From Cervus elaphus (lineage: Eukaryota > Chordata > Mammalia > Artiodactyla > Cervidae): a DNA stretch of 64,000 nucleotides. Location of the stretch: positions 3,534,001-3,598,000 of the forward strand of contig NC_057827.1 of assembly GCF_910594005.1 (NCBI RefSeq). The letters run 5' to 3'. A model generated the notes under the pieces. That model ran no database searches and was not told the origin of the DNA. It was given only the letters and a program-made list of their open reading frames with translations. Shown one piece after another: positions 1 to 11,519 of this stretch (the first letter of the stretch is position 1; the number at the start of each line of letters is the position of its first letter). The position numbers and the translations under genes were made by a program.

Positions 1-385
1 GGACTCCTATCAAGTTTCACGAGGAGTCAGGCATCGTCTCCTTTGGAGGCACTGATCACCGCGAACCTCTGGAGTTTTTAAAGAATGTGAGGCCTCTGGT
101 CGCGATGAGGTGGGGAACTAGGTCTTTCTCTGTGGTCTCCACAGGGGATTCAGACATCCTTTCGTCTTGGGAGATGCAAGACGAGCCTGCATTCAAGTCA
201 CTGCAGGGATATCCGGCCTTGTATCGAGTCAGGGCATCGCAGTGTCCATTCCACTTGAGGCCGCAAACACAGGGTCCCTCTCACATACCTAGAGCTGAGA
301 GAAGCCTCCTCTTGAGGTGCTTGTGGTAAGGTGGTATTCCTCTGGAGTTGAATCCAGGAACTAACCTCTCACCTCGAGTTGATTT
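1..385 (+). repeat. Satellite monomer 0 (partial, right part)
   Basis: Truncated by the window edge. Its variants gatcaccgcg, tttttaaagaatgtg, ccttgtatcgag, gcaaacacagg and cacctcgag recur in the tail of monomer 4, 3180 bp (four monomers) to the right. Confidence 0.9.
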
Positions 386-1181
386 TTGGTCCACGGAGCT
401 CTTTCGTGTTGCTACAGTGACCTCAGGATCCCTCTAGCCTTGAAACAGTGTTCTTGGGGTTTCTCTGGAGTGCCATCAAGAAAATCAAGGCTCCTTTCAT
501 GTGTGATGTGCACGACGGAATTGCCCTGCACGCAGTGCAGGGGAATCGGGCCTCATCTCGTGGCGAGGGGGAAGTCTCATGGTTTTTCTCGAGTTGCGGC
601 GGGAACCTGGGGTATATTCTCGAGTTACGCCGGGGATGGCCCTTCCACCCACGTGTTTGTTCAGCCACGTCAGGACTCCTGCCTAGTTGCGAGGGACATC
701 GCGGGATTCTCCTCGAGGCTTGGCAGGGCAATTGGGACGCCTCTCCAGCTGAGGCGGGAGACCAAGGGTCCCTTTCGACGTGCCACAGGAATCCTGGGAC
801 TCCTATCAAGTTTCACGAGGAGTCTGGCATCGTCTCCTTTGGAGGCACTGATCTCCACGTACCTCTGGATTTTTCAAAGGATGTGAGGCCTCCGGTCGCG
901 ATGAGGTGGGGAACTAGGTCTTTCTCTGTGGTCTCCACTGGGGATTCAGACGTCCTTTCATCTTGGGTAATGCAAGACGAGCTTGCATTCAAGTCACTGC
1001 AGGGATAACCGGCCTGATTTTGAGTCAGGGCATCGCGGTGTCCATTCCACTTGAGGCTGCAAACTCAGGGTCCCTCTCATATACCTAGAGCTGAGAGAAG
1101 CCTCCTCTTGAGGTGCTTGTGGTAAGGTGGTATACCTCTGGAGTCGAAGCCAGGGACTAACCTCTCATCTCGAGTTGATTT
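386..1181 (+). repeat. Satellite monomer 1, unclassified
   Basis: 796 bp. Private variants: catcaagaaaatc, gtgcacgacgg, gttacgccgg, cagccacgtc, gggacatcgcggg, ctctggattttt. The tail has gggataaccggcctgattttg, creating a stop in the long frame. Confidence 0.92.
526..540. repeat. Recurring hairpin CTGCACGCAGTGCAG (representative copy)
   Basis: A perfect 6-bp inverted repeat (CTGCAC/GTGCAG) flanks a GCA loop at about +141. It recurs in nearly all monomers. Some copies change the loop side (ctgcatgcagtgcag) and monomer 9 disrupts it (ctgcaggagtgcag). Function unknown. Confidence 0.75.
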
Positions 1182-1976
1182 TTGGTCCACGGAGCTCTTT
1201 CGTGTTGCTACAGTGACCTCAGGATCCCTCTAGCCTTGAAACAGTGTTCTTGGGGTTTCTCTGGAGTGCCATCAAGGAAATCAAGGCTCCTTTCATGTGT
1301 GATGTGCAACACGGAATTGCTCTGCACGCAGTGCAGGGGAATTGGGCCTCATCTCGCGGCGAGGGAGAAGTCTCATGGTTTTCTCGAGTTGCGGCGTGAA
1401 CCTGGGGTATATTCTCGAGTTACCACGAGGATGGACTTTCCCCCCAACTGTTTGTTCAGCGACGTCAGGACTCCTGCCTAGTTGCGAGGGACAACTCGGG
1501 ATTTTCCTCGAGGCTTGGCAGGGCAATTGGGACGCCTCTCCAGCTGAGGCGGGAGACCAAGTGTCGCTTTCCACGTGCCACAGGAATCCTGGGACTTCGA
1601 TCAAGTTTCACGAGGAGTCAGGCATCGTCTCCTTTGGAGGCACTGATATCCCCGTACCTCTGGAGTTTTCAAAGGATGTGAGGCCTCCGGTCGCGATGAG
1701 GTGGGGAACTAGGTCTTTCTCTGTGGTCTCCACAGGGGATTCAGACATCCTTTCGTCGTGGGAGATGCAAGACGAGCCTGCATTCAAGTCAGTGCAGGGA
1801 TATCCGGCCTCATTTCGAGTCAGGGCATCGCGGTGTCCGTTCCAATTGAGGCCGCAAACTCAGGGTCCCTCTCTCATACCTAGAGCTGAGAGAAGCCTCC
1901 TCTTGAGGTGCTTGTGGTAAGGTAGTATTCCTCTGGAGTCGAAGCCAGGGACTAACCTCTCATCTCGAGTTGATTT
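1182..1976 (+). repeat. Satellite monomer 2, unclassified
   Basis: 795 bp. A one-base loss in the T run after tctcatgg shifts the long frame. Other variants: gttaccacgagg, ggactttccccccaactg, gggacttcgatc, gatatccccg. Confidence 0.92.
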
Positions 1977-2771
1977 TTGGTCCACGGAGCTCTTTCGTGT
2001 TGCTACAGTGACCTCAGGATCCCTCTAGCCTTGAAACAGTGTTCTTGGGGTTTCTCTGGAGTGCCATCAAGGAAATCAAGGCTCCTTTCATGTGTGATGT
2101 GCAGCACGGAAATGCTTTGCACGCAGTGCAGTGGAATCGGGCCTCATCTCGCGGCGAGGGGGAAGTCTCATGGTTTTTCTCGAGTTGCGGCGGGAACCTG
2201 GGGTATATTCTCGAGTTACGACGGGAATGGCCCTTCCACCCACGTGTTTGTTCAGCGACGTCAGGACTCCTGCCTAGTTGCGAGGGACAACTCGGGATTC
2301 CCCTCGAGGCTTGGCAGGGTAATTGGGACGCCTCTCCAGCTGAGGCGGGAGACCAAGGGTCCCTTTCCACGTGCCACAGGAATCCTGAGACACCTATCAA
2401 GTTTCACGAGGAGTCAGACATCGTCTCCTTTGGAGGCACTGATCTCCGAGTACCTCGGAGTTTTCAAAGGACGTGAGGCCTCCGGTCGCCATGAGGTGGG
2501 GAACTAGGTCTTTCCCTGTGGTTTCCACAGGGGATTCAGACATCCTTTCGTCTTGGGAGATGCAACACGAGCCTGCATTCAAGTCACTGCAGGGATATCC
2601 GGCATTTTTTCCAGTCAGGGCATTGCGGTGTCCATTCCACTTGAGGCCGCAGACTCAGGGTGCCTCTCACATACCTAGAGCTGAGAGAAGCCTCCTCTTG
2701 AGGTGCTTGTGGTAAGGTGGTATTCCTCTGGAGTCGAAGCCAGGGACTAACCTCTCATCTCGAGTTGATTT
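1977..2771 (+). repeat. Satellite monomer 3, unclassified
   Basis: 795 bp. Variants: gtgcagcacggaaatgctttgc, gcagtggaatcgg, attcccctcgagg, cctgagacacc. A one-base loss at gtacctcggag breaks the long frame. The tail has gcattttttccagtc. Confidence 0.92.
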
Positions 2772-3565
2772 TTGGTCCACGGAGCTCTTTCTTGTTGCTA
2801 CAGTGACCTCAGGATCCCTCTAGCCTTGAAACAGTGTTCTTGGGGTTTCTCTGGAGTGCCATCAAGGAAATCAAGGCTCCTTTCATGTGTGATGTGCAAC
2901 ACGGAATTGCTCTGCATGCAGTGCAGGGTATCGGGCCTCATTTTGCAGCGAGAGGGAAGTCTCATGGTTTTTCTCGAGTTGCGATGGGAACCTGGGGTAT
3001 ATTCTCGAGTTACGACGGGGATGGCCCTTCAACCCACGTGTTTGTTCAGCGACGTCAGACTCCTGCCTAGTTGCGAGGGACAAATCGGGATTCTCCTCGA
3101 GACTTGGCAGGGCAATTGGGACGCCTCTCCAGATGAGGCGGGAGACCAAGGGTCCCTTTCCACGTGCCACAGGAATCCTGGGACTCCTATCAAGTTTCAC
3201 GAGGAGTCAGGCATCGTCTCCTTTGGAGGCACTGATCACCGCGTACCTCTGGAGTTTTTAAAGAATGTGAGGCTTCCGGTCGCGATGAGGTGGGGAACTA
3301 GGTCTTTCTCTGTGGTCTCCACAGGGGATTCAGACATCATTTCGTCTTGGGAGATGCAAGACGAGCCTGCATTCAAGTCACTGCAGGGATATCCGGCCTT
3401 GTATCGAGTCAGGGCATCGCAGTGTCCATTCCACTTGAGGCCGCAAACACAGGGTCCCTCTCACATACCTAGAGCTGAGAGAAGCCTCCTCTTGAGGTGC
3501 TTGTGGTAAGGTGGTATTCCTCTGGAGTCGAATCCAGGAACTAACCTCTCACCTCGAGTTGATTT
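2772..3565 (+). repeat. Satellite monomer 4, unclassified
   Basis: 794 bp. Variants: ctttcttgttg, gcagggtatcgggcc, ttttgcagcgag, gtcagactcc (one base lost), gatgaggcgg. The tail matches the partial monomer at 1-385. Confidence 0.92.
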
Positions 3566-4361
3566 TTGGTCCACGGAGCTCTTTCGTGTTACTACAGTGA
3601 CCTCAGGATCCCTCTAGCCTTAAAACAGTGTTCTTGGGGTTTCTCTGGAGTGCCATCAAGGAAATCAAGGCTCCTTTCATGTGTGATGTGCAACACGGAA
3701 TTGCTCTGCACGCAGTGCAGGGGAATCGGGCCTCATCTCGCGGCGAGGGAGAAGTCTCATGGTTTTTCTCGAGTTGCGGCGGGAACCTGGGGTATATTCT
3801 CGAGTTACGACGGGAATGGCGCTTCCACCCACGTGTTTGTTCAGCGACGTCAGGACTCCTGCCTAGTTGCGAGGGACAGCTCGGGATTCTCCTCGAGGCT
3901 TGGCAGGGCAATTGGGACGCCTCTCAAGCTGAGGCAGGAGACCAAGGGTCCCTTTCCACGTGCCACAGGAATCCTGGGACTCCTATCAAGTTTCACGAGG
4001 AGTCAGGCATCGTCTCCTTTGGAGGCACTGAACTCCGCGTACCTCTGGAGTTTTAAAAGGATGTGAGGCCTCCGGTCGCCATGAGGTGGGGAACTAGGTC
4101 TTTCTCTGTGGTCTCCACAGGGGATTCAGACATCCTTTCGTCTTGGCAGATGCAAGACGACCCTGCTTTCAAGTCACTGCACGGATATCCGGCCTTATTT
4201 CGAGTCAGGTCATCGCGGTGTCCATTCCACTTGAGGCCGCAAACTCAGAGTCCCTCTCACATACCTAGAGCTGAGAGAAGCCTCCTCTTGAGGTGCTTGT
4301 GGTAAGGTGGTATTCCTCTGGAGTCGAAGCCCGGGACTAACCTCTCATCTCGAGTTGATTT
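3566..4361 (+). repeat. Satellite monomer 5, unclassified
   Basis: 796 bp, close to the array consensus. Variants: ttactacag, ccttaaaacag, aatggcgcttcc, ctcaagctgaggcagg, ttttaaaagg, gacgaccctgctttc. The tail contains a SmaI-type cccggg at 4330-4335, the only one noticed. Confidence 0.92.
3769..3830 (+). repeat. Two consecutive 31-bp subrepeats
   Basis: Subrepeats at 3769-3799 and 3800-3830 both begin tcgagtt and match at 15 of their first 17 positions before diverging. Equivalent pairs occur mid-monomer in almost every copy and are the clearest trace of the ancestral 31-bp unit. Confidence 0.8.
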
Positions 4362-5156
4362 TTGGTCCACGGAGCTCTTTCGTGTTGCTACAGTGACCTC
4401 GGGATACCTCTAGCCTTGAAACAGTGTTCTTGGGGTTTCTCTGGAGTGCCATCAAGGAAATCAAGGCTCCTTTCATGTGTGATGTGCAACACGGAATTGG
4501 TCTGCACGCAGTGCAGGGGAATCGGGCCTCATCTCGCGGCGAGGGGGAAGTCTCATGGTTTTTCTCGAGTTGCGGCGGGAACCTGGGGTATATTCTTGAG
4601 TTACGACGGGGATGACCCTTCCACCCACGTGTTTGTTCAGCGACGTCAGACTCCTGCCTAGTTGCGAGGGACAACTCGGGATTCTCCTCGAGGCTTGGCA
4701 GGGCCATTGGGACGCCGCTCCAGCTGAGGCGGGAGACCAAGGGTGGCTTTCCACGTGCCACAGGAATCCTGGGACTCCTATCAAGTTTCACAATGAGTCA
4801 GGCATCGTCTCCTTTGGAGGCACTGATCTCCGCGTACCTCTGGAATTTTCAAAGGATGTGAGGCCTCCGGTCCCCATGAGGTAGGGAACTAGGTCTTTCT
4901 CTGTGGTCTCCACAGTGGATTCAGACATCCTTTCGTCTTGGGAGATGCAAGACGAGCCTGAATTCAAGTCACTGCCGGGATATCCGGTCTTATTTCGAGT
5001 CAGGGCATCGCGGTGTCCATTCCACTTGAGGCCGCAAACTCAGGGTCCTTCTCACATACATAGAGCTGGGAGAAGCCTCCTCTTGAGGTGCTTGTGGTAA
5101 GGTGGTATTCCTCTGGAGTCGAAGCCAGGGACTGACCTCTCATCTCGAGTTGATTC
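4362..5156 (+). repeat. Satellite monomer 6, unclassified
   Basis: 795 bp. Variants: cgggatacctc, gaattggtctgc, gggatgaccc, gtcagactcc (one base lost), gccgctcc, cacaatgagtc, gtccccatgaggtaggg (stop), cagtggattc, cctgaattcaag. Confidence 0.92.
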
Positions 5157-5952
5157 TTGGTCCACGGAGCTCTTTCGTGTTGCTACAGTGACCTCAGGAC
5201 CCTCTAGCCTTGAAACAGTGTTCTTGGGCTTTCTCTGGAGTGCCATCAAGGAAATCAAGGCTCCTTTCATGTGTGATGTGCAACACGGAATTGCTCTGCA
5301 CGCAGTGCAGGAGAATCGGGCCTCATCTCGCGGCGAGGGGGAAGTCTCATGGTTTTTCTCGAGTTGCGGTGGGAACCTGGGGTATATTCACGAGTTACGA
5401 CGGGGATGGCCCTTCCACACACGTGTTTGTTCAGCGACGTCAGGACTCCTTCCTAGTTGCGAGGGACAACTCGGGATTCTCCTCGAGGCTTGGCAGGGCA
5501 ATTGGGACACCTCTCCAGCTGAGGCAGGAGACCAAGCGTCCCTTTCCACGTGCCACAGGAATCCTGGGACTCCTATCAAGTCTCACGAGGCGTCAGGCAT
5601 CGTCTCCTTTGGAGGTACTGATCTCCGCGTAATCTCTGGAGTTTTCAAAGGATGTGAGGCCTCCGGTCGCGATGAGGTGGGGAACTAGGTCTTTCTCTGT
5701 GGTCTCCACAGGGGATTCAGACATCCTTTCGTCTTGGGAGATGCAAGACGAGCCTGCATTCAAGTCACTGCAGGGATATCCGTCCTTATTTCGAGTCAGG
5801 GCATCGCGGTGTCCATTGCACTTGATGCCGCAAACTCAGGGTCCCTCTCACATACCTAGAGCTGAGAGAAGCCTCCTCTTGATTTGCTTCTGGTAAGGTG
5901 GTATTCCTCTGGAGTCGAAGCCAGGGACTAACCTCTCATCTCAAGTTGATTT
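5157..5952 (+). repeat. Satellite monomer 7, unclassified
   Basis: 796 bp. A one-base loss at aggaccctct is balanced by a one-base gain at gcgtaatctctgg. Variants: ggctttctctgg, attcacgag, caagcgtcc, aagtctcacgaggcgtc, cttgatttgcttctgg, tctcaagttg. Confidence 0.92.
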
Positions 5953-6747
5953 TTCGTCCACGGAGCTCTTAAGTGTTGCTAGGGTGACCTCAGGATCCCT
6001 CTAGCCTTGAAACAGTGTTCTTGGGGTTTCTCTGGAGTGCCGTCAAGGAAATCAAGGCTCCTTTCCCGTGTGATGTGCAACAGGGAATGGCTTTGCACGC
6101 AGTGCAGGGGAATTGGGCCTCATCTCCCGGCGAGGGGGAAGTCTTATGGTTTTTCTCGAGTTGCGGCGGGAACCTGGGGTATATTCTCGAGTTACGACGG
6201 GGATGGCCCTTACACACACGTGTTTGTTCAGCGACGTCAGGACTCCTGCCTAGTTGCGAGGGACAGCTCGGGATTCTCCTCGAGGCTTGGCAGGGCAATT
6301 GGGACGCCTCTCCAACTGAGGCGGGAGACCAAGTGTCCCTTTCCACGTGCCACAGGAATCCTGGGACTCCTATCAAGTTCCACGAGGAGTCAGGCATCGT
6401 CTCCTTTGGAGGCACTGATCTCGTGTCCCTCTGGAGTATTCAAAGGATGTGAGGCCTCCGGTCGCGATGAGTTGGGGAACTAGGTCTTTCTCTGTGGTCT
6501 CCACAGGGGATTCAGACATTCTTTCGTCTTGGGAGATGCAAGACGAGCCTGCATTCAAGTCACTGCAGGGATATCCGGCCTTATTTCGAGTCAGGGCATC
6601 GCGGTGTCCATTCCACTTGAGGCCGCAAACTCAGGGTCCCTCTCACATACCTAGAACTGAGAGAAGCCTCCTCTTGAGGTGCTTGTGGTAAGGTGGTATT
6701 CCTCTGGAGTCGAAGCCAGGGACTAACCTCTCATCTCGAGTTGATTT
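5953..6747 (+). repeat. Satellite monomer 8, L-like
   Basis: 795 bp. The anchor is altered to ttcgtcc. Variants: cttaagtgttgctaggg, gccgtcaagg, ctttcccgtg, tctcccggcg, gtcttatgg, ccttacacacacg, gatctcgtgtccctctgg (one base lost). Confidence 0.92.
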
Positions 6748-7541
6748 CTGGTCCACGGAGCTCTTTCGTGTTGCTACAGTGACCTCAGGATCCCTCTAGC
6801 CTTGAAACAGTGTTCTTGGGCTTTCTCTGGAGAGCCATCAAGGAAATCAAGGCTCCTTTCATGTGTGATGTGCAACACGGAATTGCTCTGCAGGAGTGCA
6901 GGGGAATCGGGCCTCATCTCGGAGCGAGGGGGAAGTCTCATGGTTTTTCTCGAGTTGCGGCGGGAACCTGGGCTATATTCTCGAGTTCAGACGGGGATGG
7001 CCCTTCCACACACGTGTTTGTTCAGCCACGGCAGGACTCCTGCCTAGTTGTGAGGGACAACTCGGGATTCTCCTCGAGGCTTGGTAGGGAAATTGGGACC
7101 CCTCTCCAGCTGAGGCGGGAGACCAAGGTTCCCTTTCCACGTGCCACAGGAATCCTGGGACTCCTATCAAGTTTCACGAGGAGTCAGGCATCGTCTCCTT
7201 TGGAGGCACTGATCTCCTCGTCCCTCTGGAATTTTCAAAGAATGTGAGCCTCCGGTCGCAAAGAGGTGCGGAACTAGGTCTTTCTGTGTGGTCTCCACAG
7301 GGGACTCAGACATCCTTTCATCTTGGGAGATGCAAGACGAGCCTGCATTCAAGTCACTGCAGGGATATCCGGCCTTATTTCGAGTCAGGGCATCGCGGTG
7401 TCCATTCCACTTGAGGCCGCAAACTCAGGGTCCCTCTCACATACCTAGAGCTGAGTGAAGCCTCCTCTTGAGGTTCTTGTGGTAAGGTGGTATTCCTCTG
7501 GAGTCGAAGCCAGGGACTCACCTCTCATCTCAAATTGATTT
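6748..7541 (+). repeat. Satellite monomer 9, L-like
   Basis: 794 bp. The anchor reads ctggtcc. The +141 hairpin is disrupted (ctgcaggagtgcag). Variants: ggagagccatc, ctcggagcgag, cgagttcagacgg, agccacggcagg, tcctcgtccctctgg, aatgtgagcctcc, gcaaagaggtgcgg. Confidence 0.92.
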
Positions 7542-8337
7542 TTGGTCCACGGAGATCTTTCGTGTTGCTACAGTGACCTCAGGATCCCTCTAGTCTTGAA
7601 ACAGTGTTCTTGGGGTTTCTCTGGAGTGCCGTCAAGGAAATCAAGGCTCCTTTACTGTGTGTTGTGCAACACGGAATTGCTCTGCATGCAGTGCAGGGAA
7701 ATCAGGCCTCATCTCGAGGCGAGGGGAAGTCTCATGGTTTTTCTCGAATTGCGGCGGGAACCTGCGGTATATTCTCGACTTACGACGGGGATGCCCCTTC
7801 CACACACGTGTTTGTTCAGCGACGTCAGGACTCCTGCCTAGTTGTGAAGTACAACTCGGGATTCTCCTCGAGGCTTGGCAGGGCAATTGGGACGCCTCTC
7901 CAGCTGAGACGGGAGACCAAGTGTCCCTTTCCACGAGCCACAGGAATCCTGGGACTCCTATCAAGTTTCACAAGGAGTCAGGCATCGTCTCTTTTGGAGG
8001 AACTGATCTCGGCGTAATCTCTGGAGTTTTCAAAGGATGTGAGGCCTCCGGTCGCGATGAGGTGGGGAACTTGGTCTTTCTCTGTGGTCTCCACAGAGGA
8101 TTCAGACATCCATTCGTCTTGGGAGATGGAAGACGAGCCTGCATTCAAGTCACTGCAGGGATATCCGGCCTTATTTCGAGTCAGGGCATCGCGGTGTCCA
8201 TTCCACTTGAGGCCGCAAACTCAGGGTCCCTCTCACATACCTAGAGCTGAGAGAAGCCTCCTGTTGAGGTGATTGTGGTAAGGTGGTATTCCTCTGGAGT
8301 CGAAGCCAGGGACTAACCTCTCATCTCGAGTTGATTT
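7542..8337 (+). repeat. Satellite monomer 10, L-like, divergent
   Basis: 796 bp. One of the most divergent copies: ggagatcttt, ctttactgtgtgttgtgc, ctcgaggcgagg, ttctcgacttacg, gtgaagtacaac, acgagccac, gcgtaatctctgg, catccattcg. The tail ctgttgaggtgattg opens the four-monomer duplication. Confidence 0.92.
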
Positions 8338-9780
8338 TTGGTCCACGGAGCTCTTTCGTGTTGCTACAGTGACCTCAGGATCCCTCTAGCCTTGAAACAG
8401 TGTTCTGGGGGTTTCTGTGGAGTAGCATCAAGGAAATCAAGGCTCCTTTCCTGTGTGATGTGCAACACGGCATTGCTCTGCACGCAGTGCAGGGGAATCG
8501 GGCCTCATCTCGCGGCGAGGGTGAAGTCTCATGGTTTTTCTCGAGTTGCGGCGGGAACCTGGGGTATATTCTCGAGTTACGACAGTGATGGCCCTTCCAC
8601 ACACGTGTTTGTTAAGCGACGTCAGGACTCCGGCCTAATTGCGAGGGACAATTGGGGATTCTCCTCGAGGCTTGGCAGGGCGATTGGGACGCCTCTCCAG
8701 CTGAGGCGGGAGACCAAGGGTCCCTTTCCACGTGCCACAGGAATCCTGGGACTCCTATCACGTTTCACGAGGAGTCAGGCATCGTCTCCTTTGGAGGCAC
8801 TGATCTCCGCATCCCTCTGGAGTTTTCAAAGGATGTGAGGCCTCCGGTCGCGATGAGGTGGGGAACTAGGTCTTTCTCTGTGGTCCCCACAGGGGATTTA
8901 GACATCCTTTCGTCTTGGGAGATGCAAGACGAGCCTGCATTCAAATTACTGCATTGATATCCGGCCTTATTTCGAGTCAGGGCATGGCGGTGTCTATTCC
9001 AGTTAAGGCCGCAAACTCAGGGTCCCGCTCACATACCTAGAGCTGAGAGAAGACTCCTCTTGAGGTGCTTGTGGTAAGGTGGTATTCCTCTGGAGTCGAA
9101 GCCAGGGACTAACCTCTCATCTCGAGTTGATTTGTGGTCCATGGAACTCTTTCGTGTTGCTACAGTGACCTTTGTATCCCTCTAGCCTTGAAAAACTGTT
9201 CTTGGGGTTTCTCTGGAGTGCCATCAACGAAATCAAGGCTCCTTTCCTGTGTGATGTGCAACACGGCATTGCTCTGCACGCAGTGCAGGGGAATCGGGCC
9301 TCATCTCGCGGCGAGGGGGAAGTCTCATGGTTTTTCTCAAGTTGCGGCGGGAACCTGGGGTATATTCTCGAGTTACGACGGGGATGGCCCTTCCACACAC
9401 ATGTTTGTTCAGCGACGTCAGGACTCCTGCCTAGTTGCGAGGGACAACTCGGGATTCTCCTCGAGGCTTGGCAGGGCAATTGGGACGCCTCTCCAGCTGA
9501 GGCGGGAGACCAAGGGTCCCTTTCCACGTGCCACAGGAATCCTGGGACTCCTATCAAGTTTCACGAGGAGTCAGGCATCGTCTCCTTTGGAGGCACTGAT
9601 CTCCGCGTCCCTCTGGAGTTTTCAAAGGATGTGAGGCCTCCGGTCGCGATGAGGTGGGGAACTAGGTCTATCTCTGTGGTCTCCACAGGGGATTCAGACA
9701 TCCTTTCGTCTTGGGAGATGCAAGACGAGCCTGCATTCAAGTCACTGCAGGGATATCCGGCCTTATTTCGAGTCAGGGCA
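8255..9780 (+). repeat. Four-monomer-spaced duplication, copy 1 (L subfamily)
   Basis: The tail of monomer 10 plus monomers 11 and most of 12 match 11437-12960 at a constant shift of 3182 bp. Shared private variants: ctgttgaggtgattg, gttctgggggtttctgtgg, gagggtgaag, cgacagtgatgg, cggcctaattgcg, catggcggtgtctattcc, gtctatctctg. Confidence 0.87.
8338..9133 (+). repeat. Satellite monomer 11, class L
   Basis: 796 bp. Variants: gttctgggggtttctgtggagtagc, acggcattgc, gagggtgaag, cgacagtgatgg (stop), gttaagcgac, tatcacgtttc, caaattactgcattgatatcc. Near twin of monomer 15. Confidence 0.92.
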
Positions 9781-9929
9781 TCCCGGTGTCCATTCCACTT
9801 GAGGCCGCAAACTCAGGGTCACTCTCACATACCTTGAGCTGAGAGAAGCCTCCTCTTGAGGTGCTTGTGGTAAGGTGGTATTCCTCTGGAGTCGAAGCCA
9901 GGGACTAACTTCTCATCTCGAGTTGATTT
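9134..9929 (+). repeat. Satellite monomer 12, class L
   Basis: 796 bp. Variants: gtggtccatggaactc, acctttgtatcc (BamHI lost), gaaaaactgttc, catcaacgaaatc, ctcaagttgcgg, cacacatg, cgcgtccctctgg, gtctatctctg. Near twin of monomer 16 and related to 13. Confidence 0.92.
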
Positions 9930-10724
9930 GTGGTCCATGGAACTCTTTCGTGTTGCTACAGTGACCTTTGGATCCCTCTAGCCTTGAAACAGTGTTCTTG
10001 GGGTTTCTCTGGAGTGCCATCAACGAAATCAAGGCTCCTTTCCTGTGTGATGTGCAACACGGCATTGCTCTGCACGCAGTGCAGGGGAATCGGGCCTCAT
10101 CTCGCGGCGAGGGGGAAGCCTCATGGTTTTGTTCGAGTTGCGGCGGAACCTGGGGTATATTCTCGAGTTACGACGGGGATGGCCCTTCCACACACGTGTT
10201 TGTTCAGCGACGTCAGGACTCCTGCCTAGTTGCGAGGGACAGCTCGGGATTCTCCTCGATGCTTGGCAGGGCAATTCGGACCCCTCTTTAGCTGAGGCAG
10301 GAGACCAAGTGTCCCTTTCCACGGGCCACAGGAATCCTGGGACTCCTATCAAGTTTGATGAGGAGTCAGGCATTGTCTCCTTTGGAGGCACTGATCTCCG
10401 CGTCCCTCTGGAGTTTTCAAAGGATGTGAGGCCTCCGGTCGCGATGAGGTGGGGAACTACGTCTTTCTCTGTGGGCTCCACAGGGGATTCAGACATCCTT
10501 TCGTCTTGGGAGGTGCAACACGAGCCTGCATTCAAGTCACTGCCGGGATATCCGGCCTTATTTCGAGTCAGGGCATCGCGGTGTCCATTCCACTTGAGGT
10601 CGCAAACTCAGGGTCCCTCTCACTTACCTAGAGCTGAGAGAAGCCTCCTCTTGAGGTGCTTGTGGTAAGGTGGTATTCCTCTGGAGTCGAAGCCAGGGAC
10701 TAACCTCTCATCTCGAGTTGATTT
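9930..10724 (+). repeat. Satellite monomer 13, class L
   Basis: 795 bp. Shares gtggtccatggaactc and catcaacgaaatc with 12 and 16. Private: tggttttgttcgag, gcggaacctgg (one base lost), attcggacccctctttagc, acgggccac, gtttgatgagg, gtgggctcc. Confidence 0.92.
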
Positions 10725-11519
10725 TTGGTCCACGGAGCTTTTTCGTGTTGCTACAGTGACCTCAGAATCCCGTAGCCTTGAAACAGTGTTCTTGGGGTTT
10801 CTCTGGAGTGCCATCAAGGAAATCAAGGCTCCTTTCCTGTGTGATGTGCAACACGGCATTGCTCTGCATGCAGTGCAGGGGAATCGGGCCTCATCTCGCG
10901 GCGAGGGGGAAGTCTCATGGTTTTTCTCGAGTTGCGGCGGGAACCTGGGGTATATTCTCGAGTTACGACGGGGATGGCCCTTCCACACACATGTTTGTTC
11001 AGCCACGTCAGGACTCCTTCCTAGTTGCGAGGGACAACTCGGGATTCTCCTCGAGGGTTGGCAGGGCAATTGGGACTACTCTCCAGCTGAGGCGGGAGAC
11101 CAAGGGTCCCTTTCCACGTGCCACAGGAATCCTGGGACTCCTATCAATTTTCACGAGGAGTCAGGCATCGTCTTCTTTGGAGGCACTGATCTCCGCGTCC
11201 CTCTGGAGTTTTCAAAGGATGTGAGGCCTCCGGTCGCGATGAGGTGGGGTACTAGGTCTTTCTCTGTGGTCTCCACAGGGGATTCAGACATTTTTCCTTC
11301 TTGGGAGATGCATGACGAGCCTGCATTCAAGTCACTGCAGGAATATCCGGCCTTATTTCGAGTCAGGGCATCGCGGTGTCCATTCCACTTGAGGCCGCAA
11401 ACTCTGGGCCCCTCTCACATACATAGAGGTGAGAGAAGCCTCCTGTTGAGGTGATTGTGGTAAGGTGGTATTCCTCTGGATTCGAAGCCAGGGACTAACC
11501 TCTCATCTCGAGTTGATTT
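10725..11519 (+). repeat. Satellite monomer 14, class L
   Basis: 795 bp. Variants: gagctttttcg, cagaatcccgtagcc (one base lost, BamHI lost), ctcgagggttgg, gggactactctcc, gtcttctttgg, acatttttccttc, ctctgggcccc. The tail ctgttgaggtgattg is shared with monomer 10. Confidence 0.92.

Noticed and set aside
3509..3540. tRNA-like internal promoter: tggtaaggtgg followed by gagtcgaatcc, resembling boxes A and B
   Set aside because: The two motifs are only about ten bases apart, much closer than in a tRNA or SINE, and there is no cloverleaf. Most monomers read gagtcgaagcc, a poorer box B.
6066..6748. Telomere-like or G-quadruplex-forming tracts in gagggggaag segments
   Set aside because: Only one G run of five occurs locally, without the four spaced runs needed, and there is no ttaggg array.
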